64,000 nt of DNA from Amyelois transitella (Eukaryota > Arthropoda > Insecta > Lepidoptera > Pyralidae). Below, one piece after another: positions 1-11,100 of this stretch. The notes below the pieces were generated by a model. It was not told the DNA's origin and made no database searches. It saw only the letters and a program-made list of their open reading frames with translations. Positions within the stretch are counted from its first letter, which is position 1. The number at the start of each line of letters is the position of its first letter. A program made the translations under genes and the position numbers. The stretch spans positions 5,853,001 to 5,917,000 of the forward strand of contig NC_083516.1 of assembly GCF_032362555.1 (NCBI RefSeq), given 5' to 3'.

Positions 1-374
1 TTTATATTGATGGTTTTGAAAGTAACACAGTAACGTTACTTTTAAGACCACCACTTCGCCCAAGACTAATGCGTAACCTTAAGATTTTAAACAAAACGAA
101 GTAAGGTCACTATCGATAGGCTAAAATAATATTGAAGTTACTATCTATCTAAAATTACTTCTATATTAGTATTGTAGTTATTGAGTTTGCGATATCAATA
201 CGATTAGGAGGTTAACTATTGATAGTCAAACTATCCATCTTGTCGTGGACGTCATTCCATAGTTCGGCCACCTAAGTACCTACTTAGTAGTTTTTCGTAC
301 AATGTACCGATGTACATAGATCACTTTGTTTTAACTTTAATTTTTTTTCTATAGACAAAAATAATACTTTATTA

Positions 375-500
375 TTATGTATATCATGAGAAGAGAGGAA
401 GGTCATGTTACTAAAAATAGCCTTAAATATGGAATTGGAAGGTTTAAGAAGTAGGGGAAGAACGAAAAAGAGATGGATGGATTTGGATTGGATATTTCAG
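375..500 (+). mobile_element. decayed LINE coding fragment
   Basis: The plus strand reads MRREEGHVTK, a short gap, then a basic run resembling GRTKKRWMD. This matches the C-terminal end of reverse-transcriptase ORFs common in moth genomes, which typically read MRREEDHVTK followed by GRGRPKKRWMD. It is short and interrupted by stops, so it is a relic. The clade (RTE-like or other) is inferred from memory of such sequences. Confidence 0.45.
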
Positions 501-1591
501 CGTGGCGAACAATTTCATGAAAAACATATCCTATAGACATGAAAGTCAAACTCCGTTGTAGGTATGAAAGTTTAAACTCGGAACTCAAAATTTATCATAT
601 TAAATATTTTATAGTTGTTTATTCATAGAGTATAAATACCATATTTGTTTGATACAAATACGAAAAAGATACATAAAAGAGATAACATTGTTATTTTAGT
701 TTAAATAATAATTTTCCAAAGTTTACGTACGTGGCGCTCATTATTTGCGCAATCTTTGTTCGTATTCAAATACATTTACTGATATTACTATGACGTGGTT
801 ATTGTAATTAGAAGACAATTTCATTTCCCATTGATTTATATTTTAATAAATACATTTATGAATTTCATTCAGCACAATGCATAGGTAGTTACCAGTTAGT
901 CTTCACCTCTCTGGTGAGGAGCCCGAGCTTCGCGATTTTGGATTAGATTCGTCAGAGATTTACACGAAGCGACTTCCAGTTGCCTAGATGTGCAGGTTTA
1001 AGCAGGTCCCTCACCGTGAGGGCTTCTTCACAGCTAAAGTTTCTAGACCAATCCGGCTTCAATTTGCCATATTAGGTAGATGATTGCCATTAACGCGTGC
1101 AGTGCCATGGGTGCACTCTGGTACCTACTGGTATTATTTAACAAAAAGCGATTGTCATGCTTTAATTAAAAGTACCCTTTCCAGGCCTTCATCTGCTTAG
1201 TTTAATGTTGTTTTTCTTGTTTTTACGAAACCTTATTAGATAACTATATTAAATAACTAATAAATAGCGTTTGTTAAATTTCTTAGGATTTTTCTGTTGT
1301 ATTTTTTATCAAATACAAAATTACATAACATCAGCAAGCTATCAACCAACCAATATTTGTTTTGGTATCAAAGGCATTTGGTACATTACATGATTACATA
1401 CATTGCATGTAATGTACTTACAAGATGACATATTTACTTTTGTATTAATATTACTACCTAGTCCCCGACTCAGACAAACTGAGGACAACTCCTGATTGTA
1501 CTTACTCATATACTTAAGAACAATATCGGCCAAAATTTCTTCATTTATTTTTTGTATTTTCTTGCTTAGAGTTGTTCAATAAAAGCCAGCC
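501..1591. other. intergenic, no gene seen
   Basis: AT-rich sequence upstream of the EcKinase gene. The stretch around 890-1130 is more GC-rich and resembles dispersed moth repeats (a CCGTGAGGG-type segment and TGCCATGGGTGCACTC), but I cannot assign it to a family. No coding frame or RNA gene is supported. Confidence 0.4.
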
Positions 1592-3035
1592 ATGGAAGCA
1601 TACAGTGAAGATTCAAATAAATTTATTACGGAAGAAAATTTAAAGCAAATAGTTGAGAATTGTGGTTACACAGACAAAGAACTAAGTTTTAAAACTTATC
1701 TTAAACATGCTAGTGATAAAATGCTAGGGTTTATAGCTGATTACTGGCGGCTTCAAATACATGTGACGAATAACAAATCGGGGTCAAGAAAAGTGCTACA
1801 CTTTTTCATTAAAGGCGCGTCAAAATCTAACGAAGCAAAAGCAAACATGGCGAAAGAGTATAACCTGCTTGAAAAAGAAGTATTATTGTATGCTACCATC
1901 AAAAAGAAGCTTGATATTAATGGTAAGTAAACAAAATCTAATCCTTCATATTAAAACACATACCTAAAACTTAGCGGATAGGAATAATTAACTTAATATT
2001 TTGTTGAAAATTTTAATAACGAAAACATACTTACATAAATTGATAACTTAATTTCTTTCTTTTCTTTGCTTTTTAGATCTAAGACCGTGGAGTCCCAAAA
2101 TGATAGCAATCATTGATGATGATGCGTTGGTGTTTGAAGATTTAGCAGCTTTACAATACAAATTGCGAAATAAATTTGAAAGATTTGATAAACCGCATAC
2201 TTTACAAGCCCTGAATACATTATCGCGATTTCATGCTTCTTCTATCGTATACGAAGAAAAAAAAAGTAAAATATCAGGGCGTTCTTGTTTCTTATACAAT
2301 GAATATAGTCAATTAACGAGAGATCTTGTCTATACTAAAACAAATACGTGGTTCTTACAATGCATGAACGGAGCCTTAGAAGCAATACGAACTTACTCAA
2401 AATACAAAGATAATAAAGAAGCATTAACGAAAATAGAGAAAAGCTGGGAAAATATTTGGTTCTCTGCTTTAGAATTAACCGAAATCTCAACCAAATACAG
2501 GAATGTTATATGTCATCGGGATTTATGGAACAATAACTTGATGTTTCACTATAAACAATCGGGAGATTGTTTAGAACCAGACGACTGTGTTTTGGTGGAC
2601 TTTCAGGCTTTTAAATGTCATCCACCAACGGGTGACGTTATGCAATTACTGTACTGTAATTTAGACCCTGTATTTCGAGAAACTCATTTAAATACCTTTT
2701 TAAACTATTACTACAAACAATTAACAGTCAACCTTGCTAATCATGGTATAGAAATTAATGAAATCTTAAATAAACAGGATTTCTTAGCCTCAGCTGAGGA
2801 AATGACTAAATGGGGTCTCGTTTCATGCGCTTGCCTAATTCAATTATTTTGGGTTGATGATGAATTGACTACTGAAACTTTTTCGGACTCGGAACAGTTC
2901 AATCAAATAATGTCCGAAAATAAGGGCGAGTTTTTAAAGAAAATGATGAGCATTAACGAGGATTATAAGAACAAGGTTTTGGGAATCTTTGAAGAAATTG
3001 TTGAAAAATATTGTATACCTGAACTTGCTAAATAA
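1592..3035 (+). CDS. EcKinase (CHK kinase-like / DUF1679) protein
   Basis: Two exons, 1592-1922 and 2077-3035, joined at a GTAAGT donor and a TTTTTAG acceptor, give 429 residues, the usual length for this family. Exon 2 carries the kinase catalytic signature ICHRDLWNNNLMF (His257, Asp259) and, about 25 residues later, the metal-binding DFQ (Asp285), as in ecdysteroid-kinase-like proteins and aminoglycoside phosphotransferases. Members phosphorylate small molecules; some insect ones are ecdysteroid 22-kinases and others are linked to detoxification, so the substrate here is unknown. The start follows the context CAGCCATGG. An AATAAA lies at about 3068. The gene converges on the pickpocket gene that ends at 3178. 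No signal peptide is seen, so it is probably cytosolic. Confidence 0.88.
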
Positions 3036-3177
3036 TTTATTAGATATCAATTCATTGCACACTCATTAATAAAAAAATGGGATACATCCTGTTTTAATTC
3101 ATTATTTTCTTGCAAACACTACAAAAAACATTGTAGATATATATTTAACTGATCTAATAATACCGTTCGTCTTAAAC

Positions 3178-6100
3178 TTAACGAACATTTTCAGTGGGAA
3201 CATTAGCATCGTTTTTAACGGCGTTATAGCTCCAAACTGGATTAGGGACGAATTTGTTGTCTTCCAGCTTCCGAGTCCCATATTTTCTATACCAAGGATC
3301 CTCATCTCTTTTGCTGTATATGTCACAAAATGGACGAATGAGAAGAATGTATAGCAACTCCACGAAACTCAAGATACTAGCGCCGAGAAAAAGACCCCCG
3401 GTACCTCCAGTAGACACTGAAATTTTATAAAGGGTTTTAAAATACGTGTAAAATTTATTTCATATTTCCGTTGCCTTAAATTTTTGAAACCTAAAAAGAT
3501 AAGAACGCCTCTTTCGTACCCAAAAGAATGGCTCAACATATCTTTATAATTTTGCTCTAAACACGAGGTAGTTCCAGCTAGCAAGCTTTGTTTGAGTTTG
3601 AGGGTTTCTTAACCTTTGTCTAGATTTATCATATAAGTAGGCATCTTTATAATAGGGATGATGGCAAGGTCTTAAAACAATATTAATTAGTTAATAACAG
3701 GATACACGTAATTAAATACGTAACGTGAATTTTTAGTTTTTATTTTGACACCCTATATGTTTTATATTCAATCAAAGTACGATGGGAAAGTCCATCAAAA
3801 TATTATTTAAAATTGTTTAAAAATGACTTTGAAAGGAGTGAATAAACAAAAATATGGAATAACTTTTATTAAGACATTATATCCATAAACGCAATTATTA
3901 AGGTAGCTACCATACAAATAACTTTCATGACGCGAACAAGAAACTTAGGCGTGACGTCACACTTAAGTAGCGTTTTGGACTCGTCCAAATAATGTGTTAT
4001 GTTTCTTCGTAAATCTAAGGTAGTTTATTGATGCCATTATTTGACCTATGTTTTAGTTGTTGTGAAACTAAATTAACACCCAAACAGGAAAAAAAATGTC
4101 ATCATGCCTATTCTTTATTATTTATATAAAAACCTCGTTTTTTTCACTCAGCAGTTAATGTGTTGATCCTTACCAACTAAATCTAAAACCCCTCGAACAA
4201 CATTCCTCCTGTACTTTTCACTTGGTAACATGGCCAGGGCAATTTGGACGTTTGCATAAGGCTCTGAGGTGGTAGCTTTGAAATCTTTAACAATTGATAT
4301 TTCTGCTTCAGTGCAGGAAGGCAAGCAGTTACAATACAACCCGGTTCTTGATGACCATTCAGCGCGCAAGACCTGAAACACATTATGTGCAATTCTTCAT
4401 TATACTTACGTACTATACCTACAGTTTAATTAGTTAACTATTGGTTGAGATCGTGTAACTATATTAACAATGTTACCATAACATACTTATAATAACATAA
4501 ACGCACGAAGACATTTTGCACTCCTAAATTTTGATATTGACTGGTAAATAGAAAAGTAAATTTAAGAGATAGAAATATTTCTGTGTTTTCAAACCGTTAA
4601 CCACACTACCTTACCCTTCCGTAAAAGATGTTTTATACAGATTATTGGTCTGGCAAATAAAATAGCCAAACAAGTAAATAATTAATTTAACCATTTACAT
4701 AGGTAGTAGCGAGAAGTCTGAATCCTTCATACTCACAGAAAGCACATTCACATGGTCATTCAAACATATAATGCCGCTGACATTGCACTTCAAGTGATCG
4801 GGTACATTTGGCATAAAGTAATTGGTGCAATTGCATAGACGGAGTTGTGCGTCTTTCCTACATTGCACTGTACACGCCGTGTACGAGTAATGACGGTACA
4901 CGTCTAAGAAGTTTTCGTCCGTGTACCGGCACTTCCTTTTGGTCGGCGAAATCATACGTGCTTCTGCGTCGTTCTCAATGTTTCTGATCGTTATGTATCG
5001 CCTGAAATGGATTTTTTGATTAAACGGTTTCTCCTAAACGCAGAAAAAAGATGGTCACCAATGGTATTCAAATAAAGAGAACCTCACGAGGCCAAACACT
5101 CAACTTAAAATCTTTGTTTTATCTTAAGAATCAAGAGCTAGTTAATGGTTAAGTGTCGAGTGTACCTACGATTCTTCTCTTGAATCCTCGAACCCGAAGT
5201 TGTTTCTCTGTTCCGAGTATTGTTGATCTTTTCAAAAAGATTTAATGTTAATTAAGTCGAATCTATTTTTGTCTATGGATAGTACTTACTTATGCGTTAC
5301 TTCAGGGCCAACCGTAAGCACATCTGACCCTATCGTAGTGAGAGAAGGAACTTCTTCCTCATTCAGTATATAAACGTTAGCAGTGACCAAGACAAGGAAA
5401 TTGATTGCGCCTGGGCCAGTTGTTTTATTGCTGACCATTGGCAATTTCGGCACATTCTTTTCTCTAAAAGAAAAATTCATTATAGCATTTTAGCATATTC
5501 CCTATAAAATTTTATGCTGTTGCATTTACAGATCGGAGTTTTTAGGTTAGGCACCTTATATACCTACTCGATATAGAACAAGAAATGTCTACACCACATA
5601 GAACATTAGAGGTCGACATATAATAAAAACATTTACATTGAAAATGTTGTATCCTTGCATACCTCCCTTGGATACTATTGATGACAAAGCAAGTGCCCAA
5701 TTCAGTTTCCATTGGTCTGAAATATTTGCAGCAAGGAAAACTTTCGCCATTCCAAGAACAATTAGCAAATGTGTCTTCACAGCTACTGCGAACCTAAAAT
5801 AATGCAAAATTCCTTATATAAAACTTTGTCGCCAGCAGTCTCGAAGAGACGGAAAGGCTACGTTTAGCTTTTTAGCTTTATGATGGAATTGATATTCAAA
5901 TTTTACTAAGTACTTTGTTACTTTAGCAAAGTAGTAAAACTTGAATCCCATCGCCTAAATAAGAAATCTAAGTTCATTAGCCCTTTCCTTTTACAATCTG
6001 CACCAGAAGAGACGCAGCTGGGAAACACTATATTTTCTGTGGAATGGAATGTGGAAACCTGCACTGCCCAAATGAATGTATATCATACTGTAAACTGATT

Positions 6101-7479
6101 AAAAAGCTTTAATATTATATGTATACCATGCTAGCATATTGACTGAGATTCCCCTTGACGCAGTCCGGCAAGGGATTTTCTAAGCCACAAAATTCAGAAG
6201 TGTAGTATGTGATTCCTTTGAAAAATGCAATTTCTTTGAGCACTTCTTCCATATTGAAATCATGATCCTCGCCCCACAATCTGTAAATGTAATTAAAATT
6301 CGGTACATACACAGATTACCCCCTTTTACATTGGGAGTAATCTGTGGGAACATACGACCCAAGGTTCTTAAGATATTTCTTGAACTTAGCCGTAGAAAGC
6401 GCATCGTATAGATATTGTTTTACTCGACTTTCTTTCAACTTTTTAAACGTTACATTTATTAATCCTTTTTATTTTTCCAAACCTATCGAGTGGAGGACGA
6501 GCGAATGTAATTGTGATAATACAGCCTGTTGTGATATGCACTTACTACTTCTTTTGGTGCAATGATTTAATTATTTACTAATTTACTTTTTTGTAATGTT
6601 ATCTTCAATACTTACTTATCGGAAATAGCCTCAATGCGTCGCGTGTTATCATTTTCACAAACAGCCACTGACGGGAAGTCAGTATTCCAGTCCTTGTACG
6701 TGGTTTCTACCACGAAGGAAATGGGTTTGTTCTGGTACGCTGCGTACTGCGCCTGGATCAGCAGGGACGAACCATACCAAGATATCCCGACGAAAGCCAG
6801 CCAGAATATTCTGAAAAAGATCTTAAAACTAGCAAGGTACATACCTCTCCCGAGTTATAAGAAGTTTTCATAACTTTACTTCCACATTATTACATATTAT
6901 AATACAAGCTTTTACAGGCGGCTTCTCACACGCACTATATCTCTTTGTACTGGCGTTAACCAACTGACCAACCGGGCGAATCCTTTGATCATATCTACCA
7001 AAGGATTATGTATGGATTGGATATATAAAGTAAAAGTAAACTTCGGGACCGATTTTGTTGATTTTTTTTTTCTAAAATAGACTTTCTTAAGTAACATAAG
7101 CTAGAGTGGAAGCCGATAAACAATAACTAAGCAGACATGTTTTTACCAAGTTGTGGTAACTAGTCAATATTTAAAACCTTAAGACCTTAAAGTACTCTTT
7201 TTTTTTACAGAAAGGTTTTCTTATTATTTGCATTTGTTTTTACACAAAGCGACCCTCTTTTGCTCGTTATTCTACAAATTTGTAGCGCCATAATAATATG
7301 ACTCCATATCAAGCAACTTCATAAACAGGGACATTCATTTGAATCTCTCACCGTTCGGTCCAATGCCGTTTCGAGTCGGCAATAAATCTAAATCCATGTA
7401 TAGAAGTCGTTTCAGGCAACCTTTTTATACCTGCCCACCAAATGTCGAAATATCTTTTTGGTGACTCATAAGATGTCAT
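3178..7479 (-). CDS. ppk: pickpocket-type DEG/ENaC channel (copy 1)
   Basis: Eight exons on the minus strand: 7352-7479, 6616-6810, 6127-6280, 5663-5793, 5290-5463, 4737-5001, 4174-4372 and 3178-3416. All junctions are GT-AG and in phase, giving 494 residues. The short cytosolic N-terminus has the family motif SIHGFRFIADSKRHWTER. TM1 follows at about residues 44-64. The extracellular region contains the post-TM1 PSVAVCEND, the cysteine-rich block HYSYTACTVQC and CNCLPSCTEAEISI. The last exon holds the selectivity-filter GAS (427-429) within GLFLGASILSFVELLY, then TM2. Such subunits form amiloride-sensitive sodium channels used in chemosensation, mechanosensation or osmosensing; the cue for this one is unknown. 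Exon 2 has the same length (195 bp) as exon 2 of the plus-strand paralogue at 22750. Confidence 0.87.
5832..5990 (-). mobile_element. diverged SINE-like repeat (family A)
   Basis: An intronic sequence in pickpocket copy 1 that aligns by eye with the middle of the family A repeat: CAGTCTCGAAGAGACGG, then TTTAGCTTTATGATGGAATTGA, then GAATCCCATCGCCTAAA. It is missing both ends and is strongly diverged, so it is an old copy. Confidence 0.5.
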
Positions 7480-8161
7480 TTTTCTACTAGGTTATGTTAC
7501 GATATAGGTAATGTTACACGTTCAATCAAGTTAAATATCATATGAGTTCTGCCATGAAACTTTTTGTTGTACATTATTCGTTTGGGAAATTAAAGTTGCA
7601 TGAACTATTCAACTAGGATAATAGGCAAACAAAACATTGATTTTGACAACAGATAAATATCCAATTTTACCAATAATAAAGATCTTAATCAATGTGGGAT
7701 TACACAGATGAACGAATACATTTTTAATCGTATTGAAAACGAAAACGTAATGTAGTTTTTTTACCTGAAACGATTTATATCAAACATACGTTAAATGAAT
7801 AAGTACCCTATTATTTAGTTTATGTATAAAATTGGCTGACTGTTGTCCGAGATATCTTTTTGGCAGTGGGCTTGCAGGTTGTCATTAGGTATCTCTGAAT
7901 ATCAATCAAAGGCACCTCACAATTTTAATTAAAATTTAAAGCTTTTGAGTCTTTTTTATTAACTCTGTCTACCTTAAGGGATGAATAATTACGTGATATA
8001 TTTGCTGAAGAAGGAAAACCAAATGATATGTCTAAAAAGAAATAATTTTTTTTTTCTATAAACTTAATTTTTACATTGATATAACATCGACATGGCCAGA
8101 TTCTTATTTTTATATAAACACTATGCTGCTATGGAGCTGACTGCTATTTTTTATCAAAACT
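7480..8161. other. intergenic between two pickpocket genes
   Basis: This is the 5' side of pickpocket copy 1 and the 3' side of copy 2. I see no coding frame, RNA gene or clear repeat. Confidence 0.5.
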
Positions 8162-11100
8162 TCAACTAGTCGGTGGTACTTGGAACCCAAAACGAGTTGG
8201 TCCAGTCAATTCATTCCAGTATATAGGTCGATACCGGCCTACAGACTGGACCTGCGGAGACGCTTCCTCAATGCTGCTGACGATGGCATTCCGACGATGA
8301 CGGGAATGGTAATCCCTTATTAGTTTCACGGTGAAGAAGTAGATGAACTCTAGTACTGAGACGAAGCTGAAGCCAGTGACGAAGCCGCAAGTGGAGCCGA
8401 TATTACCTGGAAACAGTTTTTATTTATATCAGACAATTCCCTCAGCTTGAGGTAGCAGTGATGTTTTGTAGGTATACTCTTATGGTGCAATAAAGATCTA
8501 TCTATCAAAGTAAATACCTACATTAAGACGGTTAATAATTTTTTATAGGTACAAGAAATCTTAGCCAGTATATGTATATCGCATAACAAAGAACTGTGTT
8601 CAGGTGCTGTCGACAATGTTATATTGATTCTGTATTTGAATGCCAAGCGCTTAGAATACTCACTGAACAAATCAAACCACTTCATGATAACATTCTGGCC
8701 GTAACAGTCGGCGACTTCCCTAGCGTACTTGACGTGTACAATCGATGTTCCGGTGAAATTGGCGCCTTGTCTGGAAATGCAGGAACAGTATTCTCAACTT
8801 ACAATGCTTGTGCTACTTACGTAACTGTTCTAAGTTGAATGACTAGGTCTGCTTAGAACTTTCTGAGTGATCTAGTTATTTTAAATGACAAAACAGTTTA
8901 GGTAAAATCAAGTGGCAACTTAGATAACAGTTAGGATAACAAAACAGTTTACGTAAAATCAAGTGGCAAATGTAGAAAACATCCCAGTCTAATAAAATTT
9001 TAGGGGGATTTTTTTTTGGGGTGGCGATGGTCATCATCAGCATGATCAGCATCAGTTTTTATCTATAGTTACCTATATTTCAATTCAATCAGCCTTTCAG
9101 CTAAACGACGCCTATGTGACTTGTGATTTATTGGCTCTTGTCTACCCCGTTTCAAATGTTTGTTAGTTCAATAAAACCTTCGCAACCGAGAAATAATGAC
9201 ATGCAGGTTTCCCGAACAACGAAAGTAAACAAGTGTCAAAATGTGAATTGTCCTCAGATTTGCCTTTATTTTCTGTTAATGTTTAATTTATAAAATTTAA
9301 GCACAAATTTAAAAAAAATGGCGAATGCAAAGAAAACTGCACTATCGACTGCTGACTTTGAAGTATTCGGTAAAGTTCAAGGAGTATATTTTAGGAAACA
9401 TACTCAGAAGAAGGCTCTTGAGCTTGGACTCAAGGGCTGGGTGATGAATACAGCACAAGGCACCGTGATTGGCCAATTGCAAGGGCCCAAAAACCTCATT
9501 GATGATATGAAGATATGGTTGCAAAAAACTGGCAGTCCCAAGTCTGTGATTGAGAAGGCGGCGTTCCGAAACGAGGGGCCGATAGCTAATATGGCTTTCA
9601 AGACTTTTGAAATACGTCGCTAAAATGATTATCGACCACAACTCTAAAAACGTTATCATTTACTTAAGGATTTTGATATGTGAATGCGAGCCAAAATTTA
9701 AAAGTTTTATCTGTTTTTAAGTGTGTTTGTACTAAATTAAATACAAAAATAATTTTAAAATATTGCAGTGTATTTAAATTTATTCATTTTCATTTATTAT
9801 GATGTAAACGTGTGTATATGAGTAAAAGTAAAAGTACTATGAAATTTTGCCAAGTAAAAGTATATGAGTCTGACAAAATATTATCGAATTAAAATATATA
9901 CTTTGCAATAGAGAAACCACGTTATATGAAATAGCCGTGCTCTTAAAAATTCTTATAGCCAATGATCTCTGTCGGCATCCGGCACTTTGTTGAGATGATC
10001 CGGGTAAATGTTGAGGTCATAGAAGTCGTAGCTGTACGCCGTCTTGGAACACGTGGGGAAGCACATAGGGCACGGTAGGCCACCGCCGGCTAAATCCATC
10101 TCCAGCTCAGGGGCTATTGGTTCTATATCCGGACGGACAGTTGTCGACTGAACTAAATTATAAAAGTTTTAGTTTATTTAAAAAAAAATACCTTAAGTAC
10201 TTTAAAAATTGGTAGACACGCAAAAAAATGGTCTTCTTCAAGTATTCTTTTGAATATTATTTTTTGCAACTTAAGCATATTAAAGGGTATGCATCCACAG
10301 CAGGTCCAGCAGGAACAGCATGCGACATTTCAGCATATAGTAGCTGATGGTGTAGAAGGTACAATAATTATTTAAAGAAAATACTTATAAATACCATAAT
10401 ACTTTCTCAAGCAGGCAACATCTCTCATATCACAAGTTCTAGCGTTATCCATCTTCAGCATATTAAAGGGGGTGCATCCACAGTGATCGAGCAGGAACAA
10501 CATGCGACATTTCAACATACAGTCGCTGCTAGTGTAGAAGGGCAGGTATGATGATTCGTCGTAGAACAAACATCTTCTCAACTTGACGGCTACATGTTGA
10601 ATGTCACGAGACGCTTCAGTAAAGGTAGCTGCGACGTTTACGGTCATCTGCAAATTATGAATGTCCGATACGATAGTACGAGTTGATTTTGTTAGTTTAT
10701 ATAAGAACGTTTGAATTGCATTTGCATCATAAACTTTTACGTTAAATTTAACTATAGCGGTAACAAAAACGGCGTATTAGTCACCTGTCGGCTCTGTCCC
10801 GTGAGTATTTATTGACTACAGAATTCCGAATTCAGATTTGTATGCTATTGACCCAACAAATTATTCTTACCTTGTTAAAGTCATGTGTTGCACAAGTACG
10901 TGGCCTTTCAGGCTTTTAAAGACTATTGGACTCAAAAATTCAAGACTATTAGCTCTCAAGGCTCTGTCTGTCCCGTAGGAGATAAAGACGTGATTTATGT
11001 AGATATGTATGTAAATAAGTAGGTACCTATTCTTTTACAACACAAATTAGTTCTAAAAATATGACCACTGGGTGAGTGTGATACAGAGCCTATTTATAGA

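Noticed and set aside
6344-6873. plus-strand frames opposite pickpocket copy 1
   Set aside because: They are shadows of the minus-strand exons and have no family motifs.
8596-8838. plus-strand frame of about 80 codons
   Set aside because: It is antisense to pickpocket copy 2 exon 8664-8770, whose minus-strand frame has channel motifs and splice sites.
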